Shown: positions 35,701-45,108 of the stretch, piece by piece
Numbering within the stretch: position 1 is the stretch's first letter
Layout: each line of letters opens with the position of its first letter
Source: Variovorax sp. PBL-E5
GTDB lineage: Bacteria > Pseudomonadota > Gammaproteobacteria > Burkholderiales > Burkholderiaceae_C
Assembly (NCBI RefSeq): GCF_901827185.1
Contig: NZ_LR594671.1
Coordinates: 1,674,001 to 1,738,000 of the forward strand
Reading direction: 5' to 3'
DNA: 64,000 nt
The notes under the pieces: model-generated
What the model saw: only the letters and a program-made list of their open reading frames with translations
Database searches by the model: none
Told to the model about the DNA's origin: nothing
Program-made: the position numbers and the translations under genes

Positions 35701-35983
35701 GGAAGAAGATCTTGATCACGGCCACGCCCGAGAGCGACTGCGACTCGATGTGCTCGATGTCGCTGACGGTCGTGGTCAGGCTGCGCTCGGTCTGGCCGGT
35801 GATGCGCTGGCCCATCTCCAGCGCCGGCAAGCCGTTGTAGTTCCAGATCACGCTGACCACCGGAATGTTGATTTCCGGGAAGATGTCCGTCGCCATGCGC
35901 AGCAGGACGAGCGGTGTCGCCAGCACGATCAGCATCGCCATCACGATGAAGGTGTACGGACGACGCAGTGCAAGCTGGACCAT
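32759..35983 (-). CDS. RND efflux pump, inner-membrane subunit (HAE1 type)
   Basis: A 1074-residue pump with twelve transmembrane helices and two large periplasmic loops. It begins MVQLALRRPYTFIVMAMLIV and has ATDIFPEINIPVVSV, the TM4 motif VGILVDQAIVTIENIERH and the TM10 motif MGVATANSILLVSF. In AcrB the TM4 motif is VDDA (D407-D408) and TM10 carries K940; here the pair is Asp399-Gln400 and the Lys position is Ala or Thr. Some divergent HAE1 subgroups lack the Lys, but the Gln is notable. First gene of the pump-adaptor-outer-membrane-factor operon; no regulator gene is adjacent. Substrates unknown. Confidence 0.93.
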   Translation of the reverse strand: MVQLALRRPYTFIVMAMLIVLATPLVLLRMATDIFPEINIPVVSVIWNYNGLPALEMGQRITGQTERSLTTTVSDIEHIESQSLSGVAVIKIFFQPTANIETAIAQVVASMQTQVRQLPPGITPPLVIKYSASSIPVIQLALSSNARPENSLFDAAINQLRPQLITVPGVAIPFPYGGKNRLISVDLDTRAMQARGLSPADVVNAVNAQNLILPSGTAKFGATEYTVRMNGSPDEIAGLNDLPVRTVDGATTYLRDVAYVRDGFSPQTNVVRQDGVRGVLLSVLKNGGASTLDIVSNLRALLPVAAQGMPADIKVTPLFDQSLFVKAAVKGVVAEAVIAAALTAAMVLLFLGNWRSTLIIGLTIPLSILASILVLFALGQTLNLMTLGGLALSVGILVDQAIVTIENIERHLHMSTALNEAIEVGAGEIGAAAFVSTLCICIVFVPMFFLSGVARFLFVPLAEAVVFAMIASYLLSRTLVPTLVMLLMGGVHANAAKGKPSLLQRLYRNFDRQFERVRRAYTLVLSTLLSRRGRFIAVFLGFCLLSCLLYPVLGRDFFPSVDAGQIRLHMRAPTGTRIEETARLTDQVEVAIRELVPKDQLETILDNLGVPNSGINLSYSNAGTISTLDGEILMSLREGHRPTDEFVSLLRAELPKRFPGIEFFFQPADIVTQILNFGLPAAIDVQFSGNDMAGNAAHAAELVKAIRKIPGAVDAHIHQRLDGPAQNLQMDRTRLQQYGLTAANVGQNVLIALSGSSQTAPAFWLNPQNGVVYSIAVQSPQYTVDSLDSLLNIPVGASGSAAAAAAGSPQQLLGNLVEAQPSRQPQVVSHYNIIPVVDVYVSVQGTDLASVAAKVGALVDEVRPKLARGSQVTLRGQVQTMQSSFIGLGVGLAMAIVLVYLLIVVTFQSWIDAAIIITALPAALAGIAWMLFITGTTLSVPALTGAIMTMGVATANSILLVSFARERLAAGVPPLSAALEAGATRIRPVLMTALAMIIGMIPMALGLGEGAEQNAPLGRAVIGGLIFATVSTLFFVPAVYAGIHNRRAHRKAAREAEGAAPPTPPSLGATPQET

Positions 35984-36008
35984 GGACGCTGCTGCTGGGG
36001 GTATCGGC

Positions 36009-36027
36009 GATGCGGAGGAACCGCATC
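36009..36027. promoter_or_regulatory. inverted repeat ahead of the efflux operon
   Basis: GATGCGG-AGGAA-CCGCATC, a perfect 7-bp inverted repeat with a 5-bp spacer, 25 bp upstream of the pump start codon. It may be an operator for an unlinked regulator or a leader hairpin. Confidence 0.4.
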
Positions 36028-36071
36028 ATAAGGAAATGGAATTACATCCCGCGCCGTGGCGCAGGAAGCCC

Positions 36072-36689
36072 TCAAAAGGCGTTCGGAACCGTCAATTCCA
36101 GCGCATCGAAGACGCGCATCGCGGCGTAGGCGTCGTTGGCGGCATAGCGGATCTGCGCATCCGTCAGTTGCCGGTTGGCCCAGTTCGAGGTGGTCGCCTT
36201 GCGCGACTTGACGAAACGGCGGTTGAACACCAGCGCCACCGCCGTCTTCACGCCGACCGACTTGCGGTAGCCGCGGCGGCGGAACTCGGTGTCGATGTCG
36301 AACACGGCGCGCGGGTCGACGCCCAAGCGCTGGCGGATCAGGCTCAGGTCGGTCGACAGGCCGAAGCCGACCTTGGCCAGCGCGGTGGAGGCCAGCAGCG
36401 CGGCCAGCGTCTCGCGGCACTCGGTGTGGTGCAGCTGGAAGATCCAGGCTTCGCGCAGCGTCGCGAATTGCACCACGTGCGGACCGCCGGACACCTCGTT
36501 CTTCGCGAAGGTCGGCTTCGACTCGGTGTCGAAGCCGGCCACGCCCGCGGCCAGCAGCGCCGTGGCGGCGGCCTGCGCCTGCTGCAGCGTGGCGACGACG
36601 CGGATGTCCCGCAGCCCGAGGCCCTCGAAGGGTTCGAGCAGGGCGATCTGCTCGCGTTCGGGCAGTGGGGGAGGGGCGGCGGGAGTCAT
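36072..36689 (-). CDS. 3'-5' exonuclease domain protein (RNase D-like)
   Basis: A 205-residue DEDD-type exonuclease domain. GVAGFDTESKPTF carries the first Asp/Glu pair (DxE), VGFGLSTDLSLI the second Asp, and AANDAYAAMRVFDAL the C-terminal YxxxD-like motif. There is no HRDC domain, so it is not full-length RNase D; single-domain proteins like this are found in many proteobacteria and may process RNA or DNA ends. Divergent from the Bug/Rieske operon. Confidence 0.87.
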   Translation of the reverse strand: MTPAAPPPLPEREQIALLEPFEGLGLRDIRVVATLQQAQAAATALLAAGVAGFDTESKPTFAKNEVSGGPHVVQFATLREAWIFQLHHTECRETLAALLASTALAKVGFGLSTDLSLIRQRLGVDPRAVFDIDTEFRRRGYRKSVGVKTAVALVFNRRFVKSRKATTSNWANRQLTDAQIRYAANDAYAAMRVFDALELTVPNAF

Positions 36690-36711
36690 GGTCGAAGCCG
36701 ATTGTCGCTCG

Positions 36712-36743
36712 TTGACGCTCGCGGATATGGTTGATAGTATCAA
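36712..36743 (+). promoter_or_regulatory. sigma-70 promoter with overlapping palindromic operator
   Basis: TTGACG (36712-36717) and TAGTAT (36735-36740) are 17 bp apart, a near-consensus promoter. The -10 hexamer is embedded in the 13-bp palindrome TTGATA-G-TATCAA (36731-36743), so a bound regulator would block RNA polymerase. The MarR gene at 39017 encodes the nearest candidate regulator. The GTG start of the first gene is at 36768 after GGAG. Confidence 0.72.
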
Positions 36744-36767
36744 CAATATAAACCCACGGAGACGGAT

Positions 36768-37766
36768 GTGAAGCAATCGATGTTCTCGGGCGGCCGCAGG
36801 GATGCGCTGCGCTTTCTTTCGGCGGCGGCCGCCGCCGGCGCCTGGCCCGCCGCGTGGGGCCAGGAGACCTTCCCGGCCAAGCCGATCCGCGTGATCGTGC
36901 CCTTTGCACCCGGCGGCGCGATCGACGTGGCCGTGCGCGCGATGACCGAGAAGGTGTCCCTCGAGATCGGCCAGCCCGTGGTGGTGGATGCCAAGCCCGG
37001 CGCGGGCACCATCGTCGGCGCCGATGCCGCGGCCAAGGCGGCGCCCGACGGCTACACCGTGCTCGTGACGACCAGCAGCACCACCATCAACAATGCCGGC
37101 GCCTACAAGAAGCTGCCCTACGACCCGGCCGCGAGTTTCGCGCCGGTCACGATGGTGTCGCTCGGCAGCGTGATGTTTGCCGGGCCCGCGACAGCGCCCT
37201 ACGGCAACCTCAAGGAGTTCGCAGCGTGGGCCAAGGCGCAGAACCGCCCGATCACTTTCGGCAGCTGGGGCAAGGGCTCGTCGGGTCATCTGTTCGGCGA
37301 GCTGCTGCGCACGCGCTACGGCCTGAACATGCAGCACGTGCCCTACAAGGGCGACGTGCAGGCGCTCACCGACGTGCGCGGCGGCGTGCTCGACACCACC
37401 TTCTCGAGCCCGGTCAGCGCGCGCCCGCTGGTGCGCGCCAACTACATCAAGGGCCTGGGCATGACCGGGCCGCGGCGCTCCGGCGGCATGCCCGAGTTGC
37501 AGACCTTCGGCGAACAGGGCTTCGCCGGCTTCGAGCTCGCGGGCTATGTCGCCGTCTATGTGCCGGCCGGAACTCCCAAGCCCGTGATCGAGCGCCTCAA
37601 CAAGGCCTTCGTCGCCGCGATCCGCATGCCGGAGGTGTCGCAGCGGCTGATCGACCAGGGGCAGGACCCGATCGCCAGCACGCCCGAGGAACTGGCCGAG
37701 GTCTACAAGCGCGACGCGCCGCAATGGCTGGCGCTGATGAAGGCCGCCGGCGTCGAGCCGGAATAG
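36768..37766 (+). CDS. Bug-family binding protein with Tat-like signal
   Basis: A 332-residue Bug receptor; GTG start seven bases after GGAG. The N-terminus FSGGRRDALRFLSAAAAAGAW has a twin arginine before a hydrophobic stretch, pointing to Tat rather than Sec export, with cleavage near WGQ-ET. Mature-domain motifs are VIVPFAPGGAIDVAVRAM, VVDAKPGAGTIVGADAAAK, APDGYTVLV and QHVPYKGDVQAL. No TctA/TctB genes are adjacent. It is co-transcribed with the Rieske oxygenase 22 bp downstream, so it probably binds the aromatic acid which that enzyme attacks. Confidence 0.93.
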   Translation: MKQSMFSGGRRDALRFLSAAAAAGAWPAAWGQETFPAKPIRVIVPFAPGGAIDVAVRAMTEKVSLEIGQPVVVDAKPGAGTIVGADAAAKAAPDGYTVLVTTSSTTINNAGAYKKLPYDPAASFAPVTMVSLGSVMFAGPATAPYGNLKEFAAWAKAQNRPITFGSWGKGSSGHLFGELLRTRYGLNMQHVPYKGDVQALTDVRGGVLDTTFSSPVSARPLVRANYIKGLGMTGPRRSGGMPELQTFGEQGFAGFELAGYVAVYVPAGTPKPVIERLNKAFVAAIRMPEVSQRLIDQGQDPIASTPEELAEVYKRDAPQWLALMKAAGVEPE

Positions 37767-37788
37767 ACACCCGCACAGGACGCATTCC

Positions 37789-39006
37789 ATGAACGCACCG
37801 CAAGACCACCGCCACATCATCCCGATCCGCAGCGCCTACGAGCTGCCCGAACCGATCGTGCGCGATGAACTCGTGCGCACCGGCCGCGGCACCGCGATGG
37901 GCGAGCTGCTGCGCCGCTACTGGCATCCGGTCGGCCTGTCGAGCGACGCCGGCGACACGCCGCGCCAGATTCGCGTGCTCGGCGAGGACCTGATCCTGTT
38001 TCGCGCCGGCAACGGCGAGCCCGGCCTGCTGCATCCGCGCTGCGCGCACCGCGGCGCCTCGCTGCTCTACGGCAAGGTCGAGGAGGACGGCATCCGCTGC
38101 TGCTACCACGGCTGGAAGTTCGACCCGCGCGGCCAGTGCCTGGAGCAGCCCTGCGAGCCCGGTGGCGGCAGCCGCGTCGGCCGCATGCTGCAACCCGGCT
38201 ATCCCGTGGCGGAACGCTATGGCATGGTCTGGGCCTACATGGGTCCGCCCGCGAAGCAGCCGGTGCTGCCGCGCTTCGAGCCTTTCGAGCAGCTCGAGGA
38301 GGGCGAGTTCATCGAGGCCGACGACCAGAGCATCGGCGGCGGCGGTCCGGTGATCGTCGACTGCAACTGGTTCCAGCATTACGAGAATGTGGTCGACCCG
38401 TGGCACGTGATGGTGTTGCACGGCAGCTTCTCGGGCACCCAGTTCACCGATGCGATGCTGCGCGCACCGACGATCCGCTTCGACACCACGCCGATCGGCG
38501 TGAAGGTGACTTCGCTGCGCACGCTGGACGACGGCTCCCTCTTCCGCCGCGTGACCGAGGCCTGCGTGCCGACCTGGCGCGTGGTGCCGAATCCGCGTGT
38601 CGGGCAGTACGCGCGGGTCGAGTCGATCGGCTTCATCCTGCCGATCGACGACACGCACTTTCGCATCTACACCGTGGCGCGCGTGCGCACGGCGGGCGAG
38701 CTCACGGGCTTTCGTTCGCGCCAGGGCGGCAAGCTCTGGCGCGAGCTCACGCCCGAGGAGCATCGCCGCTTCCCCGGCGACTACGAGGCGCAGACCAGCC
38801 AGGGCGAGATCACCTGGCATTCGCACGAGAACCTCGCGACCAGCGACCGCGGCATCGCGCTGCTGCGCCGGCTGGTGCAGCAGCAGGTCAAGACGGTGGC
38901 CGAGGGCGGCGACCCGGCCGGCGTGCGTTTCGATGCGAAGGACGAGCTGGTGCGCTTCGAGGCCGGCAACTTCCACGATCCGAAGCCTGCGCAGGCCGGC
39001 GCCTGA
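37789..39006 (+). CDS. Rieske non-heme iron aromatic ring-hydroxylating oxygenase, large subunit
   Basis: A 405-residue oxygenase. The Rieske [2Fe-2S] ligands are CAH (Cys85, His87) and CCYH (Cys104, His107). The mononuclear iron site lies in NWFQHYENVVDPWHVMVLH (Asp203, His206, His211). The layout resembles the phenoxybenzoate dioxygenase / vanillate and phthalate oxygenase branch, which use an alpha-only oxygenase with a separate reductase. No ferredoxin or reductase gene lies nearby, so the electron donor must be encoded elsewhere. Downstream of the Bug gene and followed by the convergent MarR gene. Confidence 0.93.
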   Translation: MNAPQDHRHIIPIRSAYELPEPIVRDELVRTGRGTAMGELLRRYWHPVGLSSDAGDTPRQIRVLGEDLILFRAGNGEPGLLHPRCAHRGASLLYGKVEEDGIRCCYHGWKFDPRGQCLEQPCEPGGGSRVGRMLQPGYPVAERYGMVWAYMGPPAKQPVLPRFEPFEQLEEGEFIEADDQSIGGGGPVIVDCNWFQHYENVVDPWHVMVLHGSFSGTQFTDAMLRAPTIRFDTTPIGVKVTSLRTLDDGSLFRRVTEACVPTWRVVPNPRVGQYARVESIGFILPIDDTHFRIYTVARVRTAGELTGFRSRQGGKLWRELTPEEHRRFPGDYEAQTSQGEITWHSHENLATSDRGIALLRRLVQQQVKTVAEGGDPAGVRFDAKDELVRFEAGNFHDPKPAQAGA

Positions 39007-39016
39007 GCGACCGCTG

Positions 39017-39496
39017 TCAGGGCTGCTTCTTTTCCTCTTCGGCGACCATCGCCAGTGCCTTGATCTTGAGCTTGGCGAGGATCGTGACCAACTGCGCCGC
39101 CTCGTCCTCGCTCAGCACGCTGCGAAAGGCCCGGTCGCGTGCCTGCGCGCTGCGCGACAGGCCCTTGAGGGTCGTGCTGCCGAGGGCCGTGAGTTCGAGC
39201 TGCGCCGAGCGCGCATCGGTGCTGTGCGCGTTGCGCGCCACCATGCGGCGCTCGACCAGCGCGCTCACGATGCGGCTGATCTGCGCCTTGTCGGTGCTCG
39301 AGTAGTCGGTGAGCACGCGCAGCGTCACCGGCTGCAGGTAGTCGATCAGCGCCAGCGTGCGCCATTCCATCAGGCTGGTGTCGTGCTCGCGCCGAAAGCG
39401 CAGCGCGGCACTGCGGCGCAGTGCGTCCGAGGTGCTGTTGACCTCGTAGCTCAACAGCCGGCGAAAGACGGGGGCGGGCGCGCGGTTGGCAGGCAT
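39017..39496 (-). CDS. MarR-family transcriptional regulator
   Basis: A 159-residue winged helix-turn-helix regulator: EWRTLALIDYLQPVTLRVLTDY, DKAQISRIVSALVERRMVAR and the wing AHSTDARSAQLELTALG. MarR proteins bind phenolic or carboxylate ligands and repress neighbouring catabolic or efflux genes. It converges on the Bug-Rieske operon, whose promoter carries a short palindrome of MarR-operator size at 36731-36743, and is the best local candidate to control it. Confidence 0.92.
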   Translation of the reverse strand: MPANRAPAPVFRRLLSYEVNSTSDALRRSAALRFRREHDTSLMEWRTLALIDYLQPVTLRVLTDYSSTDKAQISRIVSALVERRMVARNAHSTDARSAQLELTALGSTTLKGLSRSAQARDRAFRSVLSEDEAAQLVTILAKLKIKALAMVAEEEKKQP

Positions 39497-39503
39497 GGCG
39501 CGC

Positions 39504-40373
39504 TCAGCTCCGCAGCAGCCTGCCGTGGTGCGACAGGTGATCGGCGATGAAGCTCTGGATGAAGTAGTAGCCGTGGTCGTAGCCTTCGTGCCGGCGCAGC
39601 GTGAGCGGCTGGCCGGCCGCGCGGCAGGCGGCCTCGAAGCGCTGCGGATGCAATTGCTCGGCGAGGAATTTGTCGGCCAGGCCCTGGTCGATCAGGATGC
39701 CGGCCGGGTAGGGCGCGGCGGTCTGCGATTGCATCAGCGCGCTGGCATCGTGCGCGAGCCAGGCGCCGCGGTCGGTGCCGAGGTAGCCGCCGAAGGCCTT
39801 CTCGCCCCACGGGCATTGCGTTGGCGCGCAGATCGGCGCCAGCGCCGAGAGCGATTGGAAGCGCCCCGGATGCCGCAGCGCCAGCGTGAGCGCGCCGTGG
39901 CCGCCCATCGAATGGCCGAAGAGACCGATGCGCCCGGCATCGATGGCAAAGGCCTGCGCGACGAGCGGCAGCAGCTCATGCATGAGCCAGCTTTCCATGC
40001 GCCAGTGGCTGCGCCACGGCGCCTCGGTCGCGTCCAGGTAGAAGCCGGCGCCGATGCCGAAGTCCCAGCTCGCCGTCGCGCCCTCGATGCCTTCGGCCTG
40101 CGCGCCGCGCGGACTGGTGTCGGGCGCGACGAGCGCCAGGCCGAGTTCGGCGGCCAGGCGCTGGGCGCCGGCCTTGACCATGAAGGTTTCCTCGTTGCAG
40201 GTCAGGCCCGCGAGGTACATCAGCGCGGGCACCGGGCCCACTTGCGCTTGCGGCGGCAGGAACACCGAGAAGCGCATCGGCAGACCGATCTCGCGCGAGG
40301 CATGTTCATGGAAGCTCTGCACGCCGCCGAAGCAGCGGTGTTCGGACGTCGTCTTCAGGGTGTTGTCGGTCAT
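39504..40373 (-). CDS. fghA: S-formylglutathione hydrolase
   Basis: A 289-residue esterase-D-family serine hydrolase releasing formate and glutathione from S-formylglutathione, the second step of glutathione-dependent formaldehyde detoxification. The nucleophile is in LFGHSMGGHGALTLAL, the acid in LIDQGLADKF and the His in EGYDHGYYFIQSF; LTCNEETFMVKAGAQR is a family hallmark. Its start overlaps the alpha/beta hydrolase stop (ATGA), and adhC is the first gene of the same run. Confidence 0.96.
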   Translation of the reverse strand: MTDNTLKTTSEHRCFGGVQSFHEHASREIGLPMRFSVFLPPQAQVGPVPALMYLAGLTCNEETFMVKAGAQRLAAELGLALVAPDTSPRGAQAEGIEGATASWDFGIGAGFYLDATEAPWRSHWRMESWLMHELLPLVAQAFAIDAGRIGLFGHSMGGHGALTLALRHPGRFQSLSALAPICAPTQCPWGEKAFGGYLGTDRGAWLAHDASALMQSQTAAPYPAGILIDQGLADKFLAEQLHPQRFEAACRAAGQPLTLRRHEGYDHGYYFIQSFIADHLSHHGRLLRS

Positions 40374-41275
40374 GGACGTGGAATGAGTTCGAGCACCGCA
40401 TCGGCGAAGACGCGCGGCGCTTCCTGCGGCATGTTGTGGCCGACGCCGGGCACGATGCGGTGCGAGCGCGGGCCGCTGAAGCGGTGCGCCTGGGCCGATG
40501 CGTCGGCGGGCGGGCGCACGCCGTCGTCGGCGCCGTCGAAGGTGATGGTCGGCACGGCGATCGCGGGTTGCGATGCCAGCCTGGCCTCGATGCCGGCATA
40601 GGCGGGATCGCCCGGCACCAGGCCGAAGCGGTGGCGGTACGAGTGGATCACCACCTCGACGAAGTCCGGGTGGTCGAAGGCTGCGGCGCTGCGTTCGAAG
40701 CTCGCATCGTCGAAGTGCCAGGTCGGCGACCAGAGTTTCCACAGCAGCCGCGCGATGCCGCGCCGATCGGCTTCGAGCCCGGCGCGCCCGCGCTCGCCAT
40801 GGAAGTAGTACTGGTACCAGAGCCGGTATTCCTTGTCCGCCGACTCGGGCGTCATGGCCCGCGCGATGTCCTGGATGTTGTAGCTGTTGTACGAGACCAG
40901 CCCCGCGCAGCGCTCGGGCCAGAGCGCCGCGACCACGCAGGCGGCCCGGCCGCCCCAGTCGTAGCCGGCCAGCACCGCGCGCGGGATGGCGAGCGCATCC
41001 AGCAGCGCGAGCAGGTCTGCGCCCAGCGCGGCCTGCTCGCCCGAACGCGGCGTCGCCGCATCGAGGAAGCGGGTCGCGCCGTAGCCGCGCAGGTACGGCA
41101 CGATCACGCGGCATCCCGCCGCGGCCAGCAAGGGCGCGACCTCGGCGTAGGCATGGATGTCGTAGGGAAAGCCGTGCATCAGCAGCACGGGCGGGCCGTT
41201 CGCCGGGCCCTCTTCGGCATAGGCGATCTCAAGCACGCCGGCCTTGATCGTGCGCAACGCTTGCATGGTCTTCAT
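40370..41275 (-). CDS. alpha/beta-fold hydrolase of the epoxide hydrolase/haloalkane dehalogenase type
   Basis: A 301-residue alpha/beta hydrolase with oxyanion-region [13 protein letters not shown] and nucleophile elbow [13 protein letters not shown], in which the nucleophile is Asp106, not Ser. An Asp nucleophile with a Trp following is typical of soluble epoxide hydrolases and haloalkane dehalogenases. The C-terminal His is in [14 protein letters not shown]. It is inserted between adhC and fghA, overlapping fghA by 4 bp. Its link to formaldehyde metabolism is unknown; one possibility is release of C1 or aldehyde products that the flanking enzymes remove. Confidence 0.88.
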   Translation of the reverse strand: MKTMQALRTIKAGVLEIAYAEEGPANGPPVLLMHGFPYDIHAYAEVAPLLAAAGCRVIVPYLRGYGATRFLDAATPRSGEQAALGADLLALLDALAIPRAVLAGYDWGGRAACVVAALWPERCAGLVSYNSYNIQDIARAMTPESADKEYRLWYQYYFHGERGRAGLEADRRGIARLLWKLWSPTWHFDDASFERSAAAFDHPDFVEVVIHSYRHRFGLVPGDPAYAGIEARLASQPAIAVPTITFDGADDGVRPPADASAQAHRFSGPRSHRIVPGVGHNMPQEAPRVFADAVLELIPRP

Positions 41276-41301
41276 CGAGACGCCTTCGGGCCGGCCCGGG
41301 A

Positions 41302-42408
<1,107 letters not shown>

Positions 42409-42471
42409 GGGTCTTCAGCTTCGATTCGAGGAGCGGGCACTATAAGATGCCCGGCACTGGAGCGTCACGTC

Positions 42472-42927
42472 ATGAAGAAAATCTTTGTCCTCAACGGCCC
42501 CAACCTCAATCTGCTCGGCACGCGCGAGCCCGCGCAGTACGGCCACGAAACGCTGGCCGACGTCGAGCGCATGTGTCAGGAGGCGGGCGCGAAGCTCGGC
42601 GTCGAGATCGAGTGCCGGCAGTCCAACCACGAGGGCCAGCTGATCGACTGGATCCATGAAGCCGGCCGCGAGGTCGCCGCCGGCCGGATGTTCGGCGTGG
42701 TGATGAATCCCGGCGCCTACACGCACACCTCCATCGCGCTGCACGACGCGATCAAGGGCGCCAGCGTGCCGCTGGTCGAGTTGCACATCTCCAACGTGCA
42801 TGCACGCGAGGAGTTTCGCCATCACTCCTTCATCTCGCCGGCGGCGCGCGGCATCATCGTCGGCTTCGGCGTCAAGGGTTATGCGCTCGCCATCGAGGCG
42901 CTGGTGCGCGTGAGCGAGGCGGCTTGA
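42472..42927 (+). CDS. aroQ: type II 3-dehydroquinate dehydratase
   Basis: Third step of the shikimate pathway. The 151-residue protein has [20 protein letters not shown] (with the catalytic Tyr and Arg), [16 protein letters not shown] (substrate-binding Asn and Ser-Ile region) and [17 protein letters not shown] with the catalytic His. Length is normal and it is expected to be a dodecamer. Divergent from adhC; overlaps the tag start by 4 bp, so the two are translated together. Confidence 0.97.
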   Translation: MKKIFVLNGPNLNLLGTREPAQYGHETLADVERMCQEAGAKLGVEIECRQSNHEGQLIDWIHEAGREVAAGRMFGVVMNPGAYTHTSIALHDAIKGASVPLVELHISNVHAREEFRHHSFISPAARGIIVGFGVKGYALAIEALVRVSEAA

Positions 42928-43598
42928 GCACCGCGCCGCGCCCCCCGAAAGAGCGGCCCGGCCTGTTCGCCGCCGAAGACGGCACGCTGCGCTGCCGCTG
43001 GTGCGAATCCACCTCGGCCTACCAGCGCTACCACGACCACGAGTGGGGCTTTCCGGTCGCGGACGATCGGCGCCTGTTCGAGAAGCTGTGCCTCGAAGGC
43101 TTTCAGGCTGGCTTGAGCTGGCTCACCATCCTCAACAAGCGCGAGGCCTTCCGCAACGGCTTTGCGCAGTTCGATGCCGAGCAGGTGGCGCGCTTCGGCC
43201 CGAAGGAGGTGGAACGGCTGCTCGGCGATGCGGGCATCGTGCGGCATCGCGGCAAGATCGAGTCGACGATCAACAACGCGCAACGCGTGCTCGAACTGCG
43301 GGCGGAGTTCGGTTCGCTGGCGGCCTACGCCTGGGGCTTCGAGCCGCATCCGGCTTCGCGTCCCCAGCGGGTCACGCATGCGGCGCTGCAGACCATGGTC
43401 ACTTCGCCCGAGTCGATCGCCATGTCCAAGGATCTGAAGAAACGCGGCTGGAGCTTCGTCGGCCCGACGACGGTCTACGCCTTCATGCAGGCCATGGGCC
43501 TGGTCAATGACCACGTCGAAGGCTGCCATGCGCGCGAGCTGGCGCTGGAAGCCCGCGCCAAACTCAAGCCGCCGCGCCGGCCCGCTGCTGTTAAGTGA
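42924..43598 (+). CDS. tag: DNA-3-methyladenine glycosylase I
   Basis: Removes 3-methyladenine from alkylated DNA. The 224-residue protein contains [49 protein letters not shown] and [16 protein letters not shown]; the Cys and His residues at both ends form the structural zinc site of the Tag family. The start is TTG at 42924, overlapping the aroQ stop (TTGA). An N-terminal extension of about 20 residues precedes the usual start of the fold. It overlaps the convergent SpoVR gene by 8 bp. Confidence 0.94.
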   Translation: MSTAPRPPKERPGLFAAEDGTLRCRWCESTSAYQRYHDHEWGFPVADDRRLFEKLCLEGFQAGLSWLTILNKREAFRNGFAQFDAEQVARFGPKEVERLLGDAGIVRHRGKIESTINNAQRVLELRAEFGSLAAYAWGFEPHPASRPQRVTHAALQTMVTSPESIAMSKDLKKRGWSFVGPTTVYAFMQAMGLVNDHVEGCHARELALEARAKLKPPRRPAAVK

Positions 43599-45108
43599 TC
43601 TGAGGCCGCGCCGACTTGCGCTGGCTCACTCGGCCCTGGGTGTCGACGCTTTCGAGGTGCACCTCGAAGCCCCACAGCCGCGCGACATGCTTCAACACTT
43701 CTTGCGCGTCGTCGTGTAGCGGGCGGTTGTTGTGCTGGGTGTGGCGCAGCGTGAGCGAGCGGTCGCCGCGCACGTTGACGCTCCAGACCTGGATGTTGGG
43801 CTCGCGGTGGTTGAGGTCGTACTGGCGTGACAGCGATTCGCGCAACTCGCGGTAGCCGCTGTCGTCATGGATCGCGGCCACTTCGAGTTCCGATTCGCTC
43901 TCCTGGTCGCGGATGGCGAAGAAGCGGAAGTCGCGCATCAGCTTCGGCGAGAGGAACTGGCCGATGAAGCTCTCGTCCTTGAAATTGCGCATGGCGTTGT
44001 GCAGCGAGTCGACCCAGTTGGTGTCCGCCAGTTCAGGGAACCAGCGCCGGTCTTCCTCGGTCGGCTTCTCGCAGATGCGCCGCAAATCGCTGTACATCGC
44101 GAAGCCCAGCGCATACGGGTTGATGCCGCTGTAAGCGCGGTGGCCGATCGGCGGCTGGAAGACGACGTTGGTATGCGACTGCAGCCACTCCATCATGAAG
44201 CCATCGGCCAGCAGGCCTTCGTCATAGAGGGTGTTGAGCAGCGTGTAGTGCCAGAAGGTGGCCCAGCCCTCGTTCATCACCTGCGTCTGGCGCTGCGGAT
44301 AGAAATACTGCGCCACCTTGCGCACGATGCGCACCACTTCGCGTTGCCAGGGTTCCAGCAAGGGTGCGTTTTTCTCGATGAAGTAGAGCAGGTTTTCCTG
44401 CGGCTCGGTCGGAAAGCGCTTGGCGGCGGCCTCTTCGTCGGTCGTGCGGCCGGCGCGGCGCGGCAGCGTGCGCCACAGGTCGTTGACCTGCTGCTGGAGG
44501 TGGTGCTCGCGCTCCTCGCGGCGCACCTGCTCCTGGCCGAGCGAGAGCTTCTGCGGACGGCGGTAGCGGTCGACGCCGTGGTTCATCAGCGCGTGGCAGG
44601 AGTCGAGCAGGTCTTCGACCGCCGACACGCCATGACGCTCCTCGCATTCCGCGATGTAGGTGCGCGCATAGACGAGGTAATCGATGATGGACGAGGCATC
44701 CGTCCACATCTTGAACAGGTAGTTGCCCTTGAAGAAGCTGTTGTGACCGTAGGCCGCATGGGCGATCACCAGGGCCTGCATCGCCATGGTGTTCTCTTCC
44801 ATGAGGTAGGCGATGCACGGATCGGAATTGATCACGATCTCGTAGGCCAGGCCCATGTGGCCACGGCGGTAGTTCTTCTCGGTGGCGATGAACTGCTTGC
44901 CGTAAGACCAGTGGCGGTAGATCACCGGCATGCCGACGGAGGCATAGGCATCCATCATCTGCTCGGAGGTGATGATCTCGAGCTGGTTGGCGTAGGTGTC
45001 CAGCCCGTAGCCCTTGGCCACGCGGGCGATCTCGGTGTGGTAGCGCTCGATCAGGTCGAATGTCCAGTCCGAGGGGCTGGGCAGCGGCTCCCTCGCTTTC
45101 TCGTTCAT
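43591..45108 (-). CDS. SpoVR/YcgB-family protein
   Basis: A 505-residue member of the SpoVR family: IARVAKGYGLDTYANQLEIITSEQMMDAYASVGMP, EIVINSDPCIAYLMEENTM, HAAYGHNSFFKGNYLF and NEGWATFWHYTLL. The repeated His/Glu motifs (HAAYGHNSFF, NEGWATFWH) suggest a metal-dependent hydrolase-like site, but no activity has been assigned. Named for a Bacillus spore-cortex gene; in non-sporulating proteobacteria it is co-regulated with yeaGH in stationary phase and starvation. Last gene of the prkA-yeaH-spoVR operon, 4-bp overlap with the preceding gene. Confidence 0.95.
   Translation of the reverse strand: MNEKAREPLPSPSDWTFDLIERYHTEIARVAKGYGLDTYANQLEIITSEQMMDAYASVGMPVIYRHWSYGKQFIATEKNYRRGHMGLAYEIVINSDPCIAYLMEENTMAMQALVIAHAAYGHNSFFKGNYLFKMWTDASSIIDYLVYARTYIAECEERHGVSAVEDLLDSCHALMNHGVDRYRRPQKLSLGQEQVRREEREHHLQQQVNDLWRTLPRRAGRTTDEEAAAKRFPTEPQENLLYFIEKNAPLLEPWQREVVRIVRKVAQYFYPQRQTQVMNEGWATFWHYTLLNTLYDEGLLADGFMMEWLQSHTNVVFQPPIGHRAYSGINPYALGFAMYSDLRRICEKPTEEDRRWFPELADTNWVDSLHNAMRNFKDESFIGQFLSPKLMRDFRFFAIRDQESESELEVAAIHDDSGYRELRESLSRQYDLNHREPNIQVWSVNVRGDRSLTLRHTQHNNRPLHDDAQEVLKHVARLWGFEVHLESVDTQGRVSQRKSARPQIT

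Noticed and set aside
32471..36031. Very long open frame (over 1100 codons) on the plus strand opposite the RND pump
   Set aside because: It is the antisense shadow of a GC-rich gene; composition is His/Arg/Gln-rich with no domain, and the minus-strand pump is unambiguous.
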